Origin: an uncultured Gammaproteobacteria bacterium
GTDB lineage: Bacteria; Pseudomonadota; Gammaproteobacteria; Pseudomonadales; Pseudomonadaceae
Direction: 5' to 3'
DNA length: 64,000 nt
Assembly: GCA_945612235.1 (NCBI GenBank)
Contig: CALZAE010000002.1
Coordinates: 28,085 to 92,084 of the forward strand
Numbering within the stretch: the stretch's first letter is position 1; each line of letters begins with the position of its first letter. The notes under the pieces were generated by a model. That model searched no databases, had not been told where the DNA came from, and was given only the letters and a program-made list of their open reading frames with translations. A program made the translations under genes and the position numbers. Below are positions 38,732 through 47,928 of this stretch, one piece after another.

Positions 38732-39550
38732 TTATTTAAAGCGGCGCTCAATCCCCTTCTCAACCAAAATCTTGGCTGAAATTTCTTCAACAGAAAAATG
38801 CGTCGTATTAATAAAATTAATATTTTCACGCTTAAACAAGCCTTCCACTTCACGCACTTCAAATTCACACTGCGCGTAACTGGCATAACGACTATTGGGC
38901 TTGCGCTCATTACGAATCGCTGCCAGACGGTCTGCATCAATGGTTAAACCAAAGAGCTTATCTTTATGCTCTTTTAACGAATTGGGCAGTTGTAAGCTTT
39001 CCATATCATCTTCAGTTAACGGATAGTTAGCAGCACGAATACCGTACTGCATCGCCATATACAAACAGGTTGGCGTTTTACCACAGCGCGACACACCCAC
39101 TAAAATAATATCAGCACTGTCATAATGACGCGTGCGCCCACCATCATCGTTATCCAGCGCAAAATGCACCGCTTCAATACGCTCCATATAATTGGCGCTG
39201 TGGGTAATAGAATGTGATTTACCCACCGAATAGGATGAGCGATCATTTAGCTCTTCTTCAAGTGGCGATAAAAAGCTGGAGAAAATATCCACTTTAAAGG
39301 TATTTGCAGTGGATAAAATATCGCGAATTTCAGTATTCACAATAGTATCGAAAACAATGGGACGTATGCCCTCACTTTCCGCAACAGCATTAATTTGCTG
39401 TACCATAGCCTGTGCTTTTTCAACAGTGTCAATATAGGGTCGAGTTAAGCGGCGGAAGTCGATATTATCGAATTGAGCCAATAAACTTTGCCCGAGCGTT
39501 TCGGCAGTAATACCCGTTCCATCAGAAATAAAAAAAGCTGTACGTTTCAT
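38732..39550 (-). CDS. ppsR: PEP synthase regulatory kinase/pyrophosphorylase PpsR
   Basis: PpsR switches PEP synthase off by ADP-dependent phosphorylation of a threonine beside the catalytic histidine, and on by phosphate-dependent removal. The 272 residues show the DUF299 marks [19 protein letters not shown] and the P-loop-like [20 protein letters not shown]. The start is set at MKRTAFF, an ATG three codons inside a TTG-opened frame. It is divergent from its target ppsA, as in many proteobacteria. Confidence 0.95.
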   Translation of the reverse strand: MKRTAFFISDGTGITAETLGQSLLAQFDNIDFRRLTRPYIDTVEKAQAMVQQINAVAESEGIRPIVFDTIVNTEIRDILSTANTFKVDIFSSFLSPLEEELNDRSSYSVGKSHSITHSANYMERIEAVHFALDNDDGGRTRHYDSADIILVGVSRCGKTPTCLYMAMQYGIRAANYPLTEDDMESLQLPNSLKEHKDKLFGLTIDADRLAAIRNERKPNSRYASYAQCEFEVREVEGLFKRENINFINTTHFSVEEISAKILVEKGIERRFK

Positions 39551-39701
39551 AATTGCCAAAAGCCTTAAGTCGTGAACATTTCTCGGTTAGTATAGGCAGG
39601 TTATTGCAATAGATGTTGCCTGGCGACATTGTGACCCATTTTCCCCAAACAAGGCCAATAGATTAAACTGGCCCTTTCAATACAGACGTGGAGAGATCAC
39701 C

Positions 39702-42068
39702 TTGGTTGAATACGTAGTTTCCCTCGATAAGCTCGGTAACCATGATGTTGAGCGTGTAGGGGGCAAAAACGCTTCCCTAGGCGAAATGATCAGTAACCTT
39801 GCCGGCGCCGGCGTTTCAGTACCGGGTGGTTTTGCGACCACCGCCCAAGCCTACCGTGACTTTATTGATGCCAATAATCTAGATGCTCGCATCCATGACC
39901 TACTGGACGCTTTAGATACTGACGACGTCAATGCTTTGGCTAAAGCCGGCTCACAGATTCGCCAATGGATCTTAGAAGCAGATTTCCCAGCGCAACTGGA
40001 TGCCGATATTCGTACTGCTTTTGCGCAGATGGCCAACGGCAATGACAATATGGCTGTTGCCGTGCGCTCCTCTGCCACGGCAGAAGACTTGCCTGACGCA
40101 TCCTTTGCCGGCCAGCAAGAAACCTTCTTAAATATTCGTGGCGTGGATAATGTGATCTACGCTGCCAAAGAAGTGTTTGCCTCACTCTTTAATGACCGTG
40201 CTATTTCTTACCGTGTGCACCAAGGTTTTGACCACCGTAACGTGGCGTTATCTGTCGGTGTACAGCGTATGGTGCGCTCAGAGACAGCCGCAGCTGGTGT
40301 GATGTTCAGTTTGGATACCGAGTCAGGTTTCCGCGATGTGGTATTTATCACTGGTGCTTACGGCTTAGGTGAAACCGTTGTACAAGGCGCGGTCAACCCT
40401 GACGAGTTTTATGTACATAAACAAACGTTAGCCGCTGGTCGTCCAGCGATTTTACGTCGCAACTTGGGCAGTAAAGCGCTGAAAATGATTTACGGCAGCG
40501 ACGCCAGTGCTGGCAAGTCCATTGAAACAGTCGACGTGGACCAAGCCGAGCGCATGCGCTTTTGCCTGACCGATGCTGAAGTATCCAACCTTGCCCAGCA
40601 AGCAGTAATTATTGAGCAACACTACGGCTGCCCCATGGATATCGAGTGGGCGAAAGACGGCGATGATGGCCAGTTGTATATCGTTCAAGCCCGCCCTGAA
40701 ACAGTTAAAAGCCGTAGCAACCTCAATGTCATGGAGCGCTACTTGCTCAAAGAGCAAGGCACTGTTTTAGTTGAAGGTCGTGCTATTGGTCAACGCATCG
40801 GTGCAGGCCGTGTACGCATTATCAATGATGTCTCGGAAATGGATAAAGTCCAGCCAGGCGATGTACTGGTTTCAGATATGACCGACCCTGACTGGGAGCC
40901 GGTGATGAAACGCGCCAGCGCCATTGTCACTAACCGTGGCGGCCGTACCTGTCACGCAGCGATTATCGCCCGCGAACTGGGTATCCCTGCAGTCGTCGGT
41001 TGTGGTAATGCCACCTCTTTGCTGAAAGACGGTCAAGGCGTTACCGTATCCTGTGCGGAAGGTGATACCGGTTATGTGTTTGAAGGTGAGCTGAATTTTG
41101 ATATTCGCACCAACTCAGTGGAAGCGATGCCTGATCTGCCCTTCAAAATAATGATGAACGTGGGTAACCCTGACCGCGCTTTTGATTTTGCGCAATTGCC
41201 CAACGAAGGTGTCGGTTTAGCCCGCCTTGAGTTTATTATTAACCGCATGATTGGCGTGCACCCCAAAGCGCTACTGAACTTTGATAGTCTGCCAAGCGAC
41301 TTACAAGACAGCATCGAAAAGCGCATCGCAGGTTACGCCAGCCCGATTGATTTCTATGTCGACAAACTGGTGGAAGGTGTCAGCACCCTCGCCGCAGCGT
41401 TCTGGCCCAAGAAAGTCATAGTGCGTCTGTCTGACTTTAAGTCTAACGAATACGCCAACCTGATCGGCGGCAAGCTGTATGAGCCGACCGAAGAAAACCC
41501 GATGCTGGGTTTCCGTGGCGCTTCACGCTATATCAGCGAATCATTCCGCGACTGCTTTGAATTAGAGTGCCGCGCGATGAAACGTGTACGTGACGTGATG
41601 GGTTTAACCAACGTTGAGTTGATGGTGCCTTTCGTGCGTACTGTCAATGAAGCGGCACAGGTTGTGAGCTTGCTTGAAGAGTACGGCCTTAAGCGCGGCG
41701 AAAACGGTTTACGCCTGATTATGATGTGCGAGTTACCGTCCAACGCCTTATTAGCAGACGAATTCTTGGAGCACTTTGATGGTTTCTCCATCGGCTCTAA
41801 CGATATGACGCAGCTGACCTTAGGTCTAGACCGTGACTCAGGAGTGATTGCACACTTATTTGACGAGCGTGATCCTGCAGTGAAAAAACTGCTATCGATG
41901 GCCATCCAAGCCTGCAACAAAGCCGGTAAATACATCGGTATTTGTGGCCAAGGCCCATCGGATCACCCTGATCTGGCGCGCTGGTTAATGGAGCAAGGCA
42001 TCGAAAGCGTATCGCTCAACCCTGACTCAGTCTTAGACACTTGGTTCTTCCTCGCGGAAAACAACTAA
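39702..42068 (+). CDS. ppsA: Phosphoenolpyruvate synthase
   Basis: PpsA makes phosphoenolpyruvate, AMP and phosphate from pyruvate and ATP for gluconeogenesis. The 788 residues hold the ATP-grasp domain ([12 protein letters not shown] near 18, [26 protein letters not shown]), the swivelling phosphohistidine motif [14 protein letters not shown] with catalytic H418, and the C-terminal PEP barrel with [28 protein letters not shown] and GICGQGPSD. The start is TTG ([12 protein letters not shown]), with GGAGAGATCACC just upstream, matching Pseudomonas PpsA. The threonine beside H418, the PpsR target, is present. Confidence 0.97.
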   Translation: MVEYVVSLDKLGNHDVERVGGKNASLGEMISNLAGAGVSVPGGFATTAQAYRDFIDANNLDARIHDLLDALDTDDVNALAKAGSQIRQWILEADFPAQLDADIRTAFAQMANGNDNMAVAVRSSATAEDLPDASFAGQQETFLNIRGVDNVIYAAKEVFASLFNDRAISYRVHQGFDHRNVALSVGVQRMVRSETAAAGVMFSLDTESGFRDVVFITGAYGLGETVVQGAVNPDEFYVHKQTLAAGRPAILRRNLGSKALKMIYGSDASAGKSIETVDVDQAERMRFCLTDAEVSNLAQQAVIIEQHYGCPMDIEWAKDGDDGQLYIVQARPETVKSRSNLNVMERYLLKEQGTVLVEGRAIGQRIGAGRVRIINDVSEMDKVQPGDVLVSDMTDPDWEPVMKRASAIVTNRGGRTCHAAIIARELGIPAVVGCGNATSLLKDGQGVTVSCAEGDTGYVFEGELNFDIRTNSVEAMPDLPFKIMMNVGNPDRAFDFAQLPNEGVGLARLEFIINRMIGVHPKALLNFDSLPSDLQDSIEKRIAGYASPIDFYVDKLVEGVSTLAAAFWPKKVIVRLSDFKSNEYANLIGGKLYEPTEENPMLGFRGASRYISESFRDCFELECRAMKRVRDVMGLTNVELMVPFVRTVNEAAQVVSLLEEYGLKRGENGLRLIMMCELPSNALLADEFLEHFDGFSIGSNDMTQLTLGLDRDSGVIAHLFDERDPAVKKLLSMAIQACNKAGKYIGICGQGPSDHPDLARWLMEQGIESVSLNPDSVLDTWFFLAENN

Positions 42069-42076
42069 GCACTGCA

Positions 42077-42111
42077 CTGAGCTGTGCGCTGGACAACAGC
42101 GTACAGCTCAG
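42077..42111 (+). terminator. Long hairpin after ppsA
   Basis: CTGAGCTGTGCGCTG pairs with CAGCGTACAGCTCAG over 15 positions with one G-U pair around a 5-base loop, nine bases after the ppsA stop. There is no T-run, so it may act as a factor-dependent terminator or 3'-end stabiliser. Confidence 0.6.
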
Positions 42112-42233
42112 CTTGGCCCGCAGCTCTACTAAGCCCAAGGCTCTAGCTACCCCACCCTTTCTACACACTCCTAGGCGCTTAGCCGCACACATTAAGTGCA
42201 GCCCGACACCAAACCGGTTATAAGAAACGCTTT

Positions 42234-42249
42234 CTATATAACCATATAG
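42234..42249. promoter_or_regulatory. Inverted repeat upstream of the thiosulfate-type operon
   Basis: CTATAT-AACC-ATATAG is a perfect 6-bp inverted repeat about 70 bases before the rhodanese gene, next to a second small repeat AGAAA-CGC-TTTCT (42223-42235). Position and AT-richness suit an operator, for example of a sulfur-responsive ArsR-type repressor, but no regulator gene is nearby. Nothing else is visible in the ppsA-rhodanese gap. Confidence 0.35.
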
Positions 42250-42316
42250 CTAATCATTCCTTTTGCAGCAGCAAACACTGTGACATCATTGCGCCACAGT
42301 TATAGGAGTCATTGCT

Positions 42317-43261
42317 ATGAAACATTTTTACGCCAGTGTGGTGTTTTTTTTATCCCTGATTTTGACTCATGCACAGGCTGCCATTCATCAGCCCTTGCTT
42401 GAAGCCGCTCAATTATCTGAGGCCATCACGACCGAAGCGCAATTGCGTATCATCGATATTCGCAGCCCCGAAGATTTTGCCGCAGGTCATATCCCTCAAG
42501 CATTATCGGCACCTTATGGTCAGTGGCGCGGTCCAGCACACAACCCAGGTCAATTAGCGGATGACGCTTATTTTCAAGACTTAGTGCGCAAGCTGGGTTT
42601 AACCCAAGATCAACCCATAGTGGTGTATTCCAGCGGTGTGGATGAAACCGACTTTGGCGCTGCTGCACGCGTTTACTGGACTTTAAAATACTTAGGTTTT
42701 ACTGACTTAAGCATTCTCAATGGCGGCTTACAACAATGGCAGCAGGCTACCAGCACGCAAGCTACAGCGGTACCAGCCAGCCAAGTGACAGTGCACAGTA
42801 ATCCCAAATTAGTGATTTTTAAAGACGAGTTACTGGATAAAATCACTCAGCAAGATACAACCTATCAGCTGCTTGATGCGCGTCCGCCCATTTTCTACCA
42901 AGGCCAAGTTAAAGCTCCTACGGCCAGCACTGGCGGTACTATTGCTAGCGCGCAAAATATCCCTTTTGGCCAGTGGTTTAATAGCAATGACACGCGCCTG
43001 CGCCCAGTAGCAGAAATCAAACAACTGGTCGCCGAACAAGGTTTAGCGCAGGCTCAAGAAACCGTATCTTTTTGTAATACGGGTCACTGGGCCGCAACCA
43101 ACTGGTTTGTACTGTCAGAACTGGCCGGCTTACAAGATGTACGCCTCTACCCTGCTTCACTGGCTGAGTGGACACAGGCTCAAGAAGGTTTGCCGATGGA
43201 GAATACACCCAGCCGTTTCGAGCAAATCAAATCCAAGCTTTCTCAGTTAGTGAAGAATTAA
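42317..43261 (+). CDS. Exported tandem-rhodanese sulfurtransferase
   Basis: The 314-residue protein has a signal peptide ending THAQAA and two rhodanese domains. In the second, the active-site loop is SFCNTGHWA, with catalytic Cys and the CxTGxxA pattern. In the first, the equivalent loop VVYSSGVDETD has serine where cysteine would be, so it is probably structural. Such enzymes move sulfur from thiosulfate or similar donors to acceptors. It is periplasmic by its signal peptide. It sits two bases before a thiosulfate-type transporter, implying a shared sulfur-uptake job. An AGGAG box lies about ten bases upstream. Confidence 0.88.
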   Translation: MKHFYASVVFFLSLILTHAQAAIHQPLLEAAQLSEAITTEAQLRIIDIRSPEDFAAGHIPQALSAPYGQWRGPAHNPGQLADDAYFQDLVRKLGLTQDQPIVVYSSGVDETDFGAAARVYWTLKYLGFTDLSILNGGLQQWQQATSTQATAVPASQVTVHSNPKLVIFKDELLDKITQQDTTYQLLDARPPIFYQGQVKAPTASTGGTIASAQNIPFGQWFNSNDTRLRPVAEIKQLVAEQGLAQAQETVSFCNTGHWAATNWFVLSELAGLQDVRLYPASLAEWTQAQEGLPMENTPSRFEQIKSKLSQLVKN

Positions 43262-43262
43262 T

Positions 43263-44354
43263 ATGAACAATCGTTTAGCGCTCACTGTCGTTTTCGCAGT
43301 GTTTACCGCATTTTTATTTTGGTTTGTCTCGGTCCGCCAAAGTCTATTATTCTTAGTAGGTATTGGCTTAGGTACTGTGTTGGCCGGCGCCCGCTTTGGC
43401 TTCACCACCGGCTGGCGCAATCTAATTGAAAAGCGTGATGCCAGTGGTGTCTTTGCACAAATCTTACTACTGGCCATTGCCGCTGCCTTCTCTATGCCGT
43501 TATTGGCCAGCTTTCCAACCGAACTTAGCGCCGCATTAGGCCCACCGAGCATCAGCTTATTGATTGGTGCTTTAGTGTTTGGTGGCGCGATGCAGATTGC
43601 TGATGGTTGTGGTTCAGGCACGTTGTATAAAGCAGGTCTTGGCATTCCATTAAATATGGCAATTTTACCCGTGTTTGCGCTGGGTAGTTTCTTAGGCTCA
43701 GCCCACTTAGGCTGGTGGTTGGATTTAGGGCATTTAGAGCCTGTGGGCCTAGTCGATGAAGTTGGTTTAGGTGGTGCACTGGGTTTAACTTACCTTGGTT
43801 TACTACTGGTCGGCCTCGCCGCTTGGTGGTGGTCAAAAACCAATACAACGGTGCACAGCCTGTTCAATAAAAAACTGCTAGTGGGCGCTGTGGCCATTGC
43901 TATTCTCGCTGTACTGATTTTAGTGATCGCCGGCAAACCTTGGGGTGTGGTGTATGGCTTTGGTTTGTGGGCGGCAAAAATTGCGCAAGCTGGCAACTTA
44001 TTTGACCCCAGTACCAATGCGTTTTGGAGTCAGCCAGTCAATGCCACGGCACTTGAGCAGTCGGTCTTTTTAGACTTAACCTCGATTACCAATATCGGTA
44101 TTTTAGCCGGTGCACTGTGGATTTTCTCACGCAACAAATCAGGCACCGCGAAAAAACTCAACACCCAGCAATGGATTGTCGGCATTCTTGCAGGCTTTTT
44201 ATTGGGCTACAGTTCACGCTTAGCTTTTGGCTGTAATGTGGGCGCAATGGTCAGTGGTATTTCCACTGGCAGTATTCATGGCTGGATTTGGGTGGTGATG
44301 GCCTTTTTAGGCTCACTGCTGGGTGTCCGTGTACGCCGCTATTTTGGATATTAA
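43263..44354 (+). CDS. YeeE/YedE-family (TsuA-like) thiosulfate/sulfur transporter
   Basis: The 363-residue protein is very hydrophobic, with about nine to ten helices in two repeats. Each repeat carries a conserved cysteine loop: DGCGSGTLYKAG near 118 and AFGCNVGAMVSGISTGS near 322. In TsuA (YeeE) these cysteines line the path for thiosulfate. The partner gene upstream is a periplasmic rhodanese and a micro-protein follows, consistent with uptake of thiosulfate or a related sulfur compound. Specificity is inferred from family only. Confidence 0.88.
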   Translation: MNNRLALTVVFAVFTAFLFWFVSVRQSLLFLVGIGLGTVLAGARFGFTTGWRNLIEKRDASGVFAQILLLAIAAAFSMPLLASFPTELSAALGPPSISLLIGALVFGGAMQIADGCGSGTLYKAGLGIPLNMAILPVFALGSFLGSAHLGWWLDLGHLEPVGLVDEVGLGGALGLTYLGLLLVGLAAWWWSKTNTTVHSLFNKKLLVGAVAIAILAVLILVIAGKPWGVVYGFGLWAAKIAQAGNLFDPSTNAFWSQPVNATALEQSVFLDLTSITNIGILAGALWIFSRNKSGTAKKLNTQQWIVGILAGFLLGYSSRLAFGCNVGAMVSGISTGSIHGWIWVVMAFLGSLLGVRVRRYFGY

Positions 44355-44355
44355 G

Positions 44356-44514
44356 ATGAATAAATTACGTATTGTGGTGTTTTGGACACTGTTAATCGGC
44401 TTCTTTGTCTGGGATTGGCACACAGCGCAGCCAGTCAACTTACGCCTAGAAGCACCAGTGATTGCCATCGGCTCCGGTCAAGCGCCCTCCGGCGGGCATT
44501 GCGCTACTTTCTAG
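44356..44514 (+). CDS. Cysteine-containing membrane micro-protein coupled to the YeeE/YedE transporter
   Basis: The ATG lies one base after the transporter stop. The 52-residue product has one N-terminal hydrophobic helix (about 4-20), a short periplasmic-looking segment and a glycine-rich tail with a single cysteine four residues from the end (SGGHCATF). A terminator follows directly, so it is the last gene of the rhodanese-transporter operon. I do not recognise the family. The tail cysteine could carry sulfur to or from the transporter or rhodanese, but that is speculation. Confidence 0.65.
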   Translation: MNKLRIVVFWTLLIGFFVWDWHTAQPVNLRLEAPVIAIGSGQAPSGGHCATF

Positions 44515-44537
44515 TCGTTAAAAAACCGAGTGGCAAA

Positions 44538-44577
44538 AAAATAGCCGAACTCAAAATCAATTGAGTTCGGCTATTTT
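44538..44577. terminator. Bidirectional rho-independent terminator
   Basis: AAAATAGCCGAACTCAA and TTGAGTTCGGCTATTTT form a perfect 17-bp stem with a 6-base loop. A-runs on the left and T on the right serve both the plus-strand sulfur operon and the minus-strand methyltransferase. Confidence 0.95.
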
Positions 44578-44604
44578 CATTGTATCTAGGGGGCACTTAT
44601 TCGC

Positions 44605-45342
44605 TTAAGCCTCTAAACGAATACCTGCCGAGACTTGCTTACTGTCTACAGCCGGCAACAACACACCCTCTTGATAATCTGACATAAAGACTTCAGCAGC
44701 TTGCGTGACTGCGGTTTGAATCACTAAACGCACACGACTGCCCAAAACTTTAGCTTCGACCAACTCCACTTGCTCGCCATCAATCCACGCCTGGCCACTG
44801 AGCATTTGGAAGGTTTGATCCAGTACCACACGGTACACTTTCCCCTCATCACTGAGCCATTCCCACGTGCCTTGTAAAGGCGCCGGGACCACCCACTTAT
44901 ATAAATACACTCCACCCATCGCGCGCTTGGCATCAGGCTGCCAACGCCCCATATTAAAGGCATGGGCAATAATACGGGTACCGGGTTTGAGCTCAGTTAA
45001 AATACGGGCTTTAAGCTTCACGTTCAGAGACGGCAACAAATATAGAGTCAGAACTGTGGCTTCACTGAAATCAACCGTAAGTAAATCTTCCTGTAAAAAC
45101 TCAACTCGATCCTCAACTCCGATGGTGGCAGCTAAAGCATTGGCTTCAGCAATACGACGTGGATCCATATCAACACCAATGGCACGCGCACCACGCTCCA
45201 TTGCTGCAGCAACCACGATACGACCATCACCACAACCAAGGTCATAGAGCACATCATCTTTAGTCACCGCCGCCATTTTCAGCATGGCCTCAACGACTAA
45301 CTCATCGGTTGGCACAAAGATGACATCAAGTTCAGCATCCAC
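44605..45342 (-). CDS. Class I SAM-dependent methyltransferase
   Basis: The protein has the SAM-binding motif I DLGCGDGRIVVAAA, an acidic post-I residue in AIGVDMDPRR, VEFLQEDLL and a motif IV-like ATVLTLYLLPSLN. C-terminal strands add about 100 residues of unknown role. No ATG is available. The GTG at 45342 has AAGGA eight bases upstream and gives VDAELDVIFVPT, close to the usual family start, so it is preferred; a GTG at 45390 is the longer alternative. About 245 residues. The substrate is unknown. It resembles lysine/protein methyltransferase-like proteins beginning 'LDVPYVPT'. Confidence 0.8.
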   Translation of the reverse strand: MDAELDVIFVPTDELVVEAMLKMAAVTKDDVLYDLGCGDGRIVVAAAMERGARAIGVDMDPRRIAEANALAATIGVEDRVEFLQEDLLTVDFSEATVLTLYLLPSLNVKLKARILTELKPGTRIIAHAFNMGRWQPDAKRAMGGVYLYKWVVPAPLQGTWEWLSDEGKVYRVVLDQTFQMLSGQAWIDGEQVELVEAKVLGSRVRLVIQTAVTQAAEVFMSDYQEGVLLPAVDSKQVSAGIRLEA

Positions 45343-45459
45343 CTTGGTAAATCCTTCTTCAAAAATCAATTCAGTAAACAATAAAAACACCTAGCAGGTT
45401 AACAAAGCAATCAGCGTCCACTCATCATAAGATTGATGACCCTTAATGCGCAGATCGTG

Positions 45460-45486
45460 GCATATATTCTGTGATTTAGCATATAT
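45460..45486. repeat. Direct repeat in the methyltransferase/BASS intergenic region
   Basis: GCATATAT occurs twice with a 19-base period. The flanking bases are partly repeated too (TCTGTGA versus CTACAGA). It lies in the 325-base divergent gap and could be a tandem regulator site. Confidence 0.3.
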
Positions 45487-45600
45487 CTACAGAACATTGT
45501 ATACCTAGATGCAGCAAAACCCTAAGAGCGACTGCGCAAGCAGCAAGCCCACACTAAAACACAGTGCGACATTAAGGAGCAGTAACTACTTTACAACCCA

Positions 45601-45622
45601 GTATAATGGCTGTGAATTATAC
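45601..45622 (+). promoter_or_regulatory. Inverted repeat overlapping a TATAAT box before the BASS transporter
   Basis: GTATAAT and ATTATAC form a perfect 7-bp inverted repeat with an 8-base spacer, about 46 bases before the BASS start. The left arm contains TATAAT. No clear -35 was found. It suits an operator overlapping the core promoter. Apart from this and the nearby direct repeat, I see nothing in the 325-base gap. Confidence 0.35.
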
Positions 45623-45667
45623 ACTGTAGAGTGTTTATCAGTGCCTCTGCGCACAATGGAGATCAGT

Positions 45668-46630
45668 ATGAAATACATCACCTGGCTCAGTAAAAACTTG
45701 AGCTTAAGCATTCCATTATTTTTATTACTGGGCTTGGCCACCGGCCTTACTTTACCCACCACGCATCTGAGTATGCTCATTGCGCCACTGACCCTGCTGA
45801 TGGTGTACCCGATGATGGTCGGCGTCAAACCTAAACAACTGCTGGTCGGCGGTGATAATGCGGTGCAAGGCTGGGCCATTGCCATCAACTTTATCTTGAT
45901 TCCTGCGGCGGCTTTTGTGCTCGGGCGTATCTTTTTTGCTGAGCAACCTGAATTGGCCTTAGGCTTATTACTTGCAGCGCTGCTACCCACCAGTGGCATG
46001 ACTATTTCTTGGACGGGTTTTGCCAAGGGTAATGTACCGGCTGCGATTAAGCTGACGTTGATTGGTTTATTTCTTGGTTCGTTACTGACACCTTTTTACG
46101 TCAAGATGCTACTGGGCTCAGAAATCCCAGTGCAGTTAGGCTTAGTGTTTCAGCAAATTGTGATGTTTATTGCCATTCCCTTAATCGCCGGACAAATCAC
46201 CCGCACGCTATTAGTGCGCAAGCATGGCATCGACAGCTTCCAGAAAAGCTACGCACCCAAGTTCCCACCTATTTCTAGCCTCGGCGTACTCGGGATTGTA
46301 TTTGTCGCTATGGCGCTAAAAGGCCCAGGCTTGATTGAATCACCCAGCTTAGTACTGCGCTTATTGCTACCGCTACTCCTACTGTACGGTATCAATTATG
46401 CCATCAGTACTGTCATTGCTAAAAAACGTCTGAACCGTGGCGATGGTATTGCATTGGTGTATGGCACAGTCATGCGTAACCTCTCAATTGCCCTTGCTTT
46501 ATCAATGACTGCCTTTGGTGAGGCAGGAGCACAGGCAGCGCTCCTGATTGCGCTGGCCTATATCATCCAAGTGCAATCCGCTGCGTGGTATGTCAAATTT
46601 TCTGAAAAACTATTCCCTTTAAAAGAATAA
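45668..46630 (+). CDS. Bile acid:sodium symporter (BASS/BART-superfamily) transporter
   Basis: The start is set at MKYITWLS because GGAG lies eight bases upstream; open codons before it show no coding character. The 320-residue protein has about nine to ten hydrophobic helices. Family-like features include LMVYPMMVGVK, LPTSGMTISWTGFAKGN in a broken helix, and a late GTVMRNLSIALAL segment matching the second crossover. The arsenite pump ACR3 and the bile-acid/pantoate symporters share this fold. Substrate is unknown; the lack of neighbouring ars genes argues weakly against arsenite. Confidence 0.85.
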   Translation: MKYITWLSKNLSLSIPLFLLLGLATGLTLPTTHLSMLIAPLTLLMVYPMMVGVKPKQLLVGGDNAVQGWAIAINFILIPAAAFVLGRIFFAEQPELALGLLLAALLPTSGMTISWTGFAKGNVPAAIKLTLIGLFLGSLLTPFYVKMLLGSEIPVQLGLVFQQIVMFIAIPLIAGQITRTLLVRKHGIDSFQKSYAPKFPPISSLGVLGIVFVAMALKGPGLIESPSLVLRLLLPLLLLYGINYAISTVIAKKRLNRGDGIALVYGTVMRNLSIALALSMTAFGEAGAQAALLIALAYIIQVQSAAWYVKFSEKLFPLKE

Positions 46631-46722
46631 AAAGAGATCCCACTGAGCGGCAAGGGAAACACAAAACAACTCACACTTACTATTGATCAACTGCGATTAT
46701 TTTCTATAGGACGCTGCTACTG

Positions 46723-47775
46723 ATGCACTCACCACTTCGCTGCAAAGCCATTCTTTTATCTTTATGCATATTTTTGGGTTCGCTCGGCTCTACAACCTAC
46801 ATCTATGCCAGTGACATTATTTTTGCCTCATGGAATATTCAGCACTTAGGCCAAGGTGACCACAAGAAATACAACGCTTTAGCTGCTATCGCAGGCAAAG
46901 TTGACGTACTCGCCATTCAGGAAGTCATGAGCGAAGATGGTGTATTACGACTCAAAAAAGCAGTCGAAAAACATACAGATGAGCAATGGAGCTATCTAAT
47001 CTCACCTCCAGTGGGCTCCAAAAGCTATAAGGAAATGTACGCGTTCTTATGGCGTAACTCTGCCGTTGAGTCCGTGCGCAGCCAGACAATCTATCCAGAC
47101 AAAGGCGATCGCTTTATTCGTGAACCATTCTCGGCAAAATTCAAATCAAAACATGACGATAGCGAACTTGCCATAGGTACGGTGCATATTTTATACGGTC
47201 AAGGCGTAACAGATCGGACACCTGAAATTAAAGCTTTAGCCGACTACTGGCGCTGGATGCAAACCACCTACCCTGGCACTCCCATCATAGTTGCCGGTGA
47301 CTTCAATATGCCACCTACACACGAATCATGGAGCGCATTAAAAAGGTACGCAAAACCTTTGATTACTGAAGGCGCTAGTACTTTATCAGAGAAAAATGGA
47401 CAATATGCCAACCTCTACGACAACATCTGGGTCGGCCTTGATACACAGCTCCAGATTGGTCAAGCAGGCATTATCGCCTTCCCAAAAATGCTTAAAATGA
47501 ATCATAAAGATAGCCGCAAACACATGTCTGATCATGCGCCGGTTTATATGACGCTCGGCGCTGCTAGATTAGATGACAGCGTGGTCACCATCATCACCCC
47601 TGAATCACATTTCAGCCTGCCAGACACACCCGAAGAGATTATCAGTCTCGCACTGGCTTTACTCATTGCACTCTTGGCAATTTTAACTACAAAAAATAAA
47701 ACGCGCCGACAAAAGCTCATGATGGCTTGGAAAGAAATCCAGAAAACCATGAAGAAACACAAGCGTTCTAAATAA
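46723..47775 (+). CDS. Exported, membrane-anchored endonuclease/exonuclease/phosphatase-family protein
   Basis: The 350-residue protein has a signal peptide (about residues 1-29, ending YIYAS), a DNase I-like domain and a C-terminal transmembrane helix near 305-325 with a strongly basic tail. Catalytic motifs are FASWNIQHLG (Asn), LAIQEVM (metal-binding Glu), TVHILYG (His), VAGDFNMPPTHESW (Asp/Asn) and MSDHAPVYM (terminal Asp-His). All are present, so it is probably an active DNase, RNase or phosphodiesterase in the periplasm or outside, held by the C-terminal anchor. The terminator that follows is shared with the convergent peroxiredoxin gene. Confidence 0.85.
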   Translation: MHSPLRCKAILLSLCIFLGSLGSTTYIYASDIIFASWNIQHLGQGDHKKYNALAAIAGKVDVLAIQEVMSEDGVLRLKKAVEKHTDEQWSYLISPPVGSKSYKEMYAFLWRNSAVESVRSQTIYPDKGDRFIREPFSAKFKSKHDDSELAIGTVHILYGQGVTDRTPEIKALADYWRWMQTTYPGTPIIVAGDFNMPPTHESWSALKRYAKPLITEGASTLSEKNGQYANLYDNIWVGLDTQLQIGQAGIIAFPKMLKMNHKDSRKHMSDHAPVYMTLGAARLDDSVVTIITPESHFSLPDTPEEIISLALALLIALLAILTTKNKTRRQKLMMAWKEIQKTMKKHKRSK

Positions 47776-47859
47776 GTGTCAAAGACGCGATGGCTGAGCA
47801 GTTATATGCTGACTGACTGTTGCAGCACCTGTAGCTAAGACTAGACTGTCGGCAACAAA

Positions 47860-47893
47860 AAAACCTCAGTACCGTTACCAGTACTGAGGTTTT
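47860..47893. terminator. Bidirectional rho-independent terminator
   Basis: AAAACCTCAGTAC and GTACTGAGGTTTT pair over 13 bp around an 8-base loop, with A- and T-runs at the sides. It lies between the convergent nuclease-like and peroxiredoxin genes. Confidence 0.92.
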
Positions 47894-47928
47894 CAAATCA
47901 GAGCAATTAAGTCTGAGTATTAACTGTC

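Noticed and set aside
45575-45600. GTAACTA block resembling part of a Ter site upstream of the BASS transporter
   Set aside because: Only the seven-base GTAACTA part and an isolated base agree with Ter; the rest does not, so it is expected by chance in a window of this size.
46680-46700. ATTGATCAAC as an Anr/FNR box
   Set aside because: The half-sites TTGAT and ATCAA overlap without the required four-base spacer.
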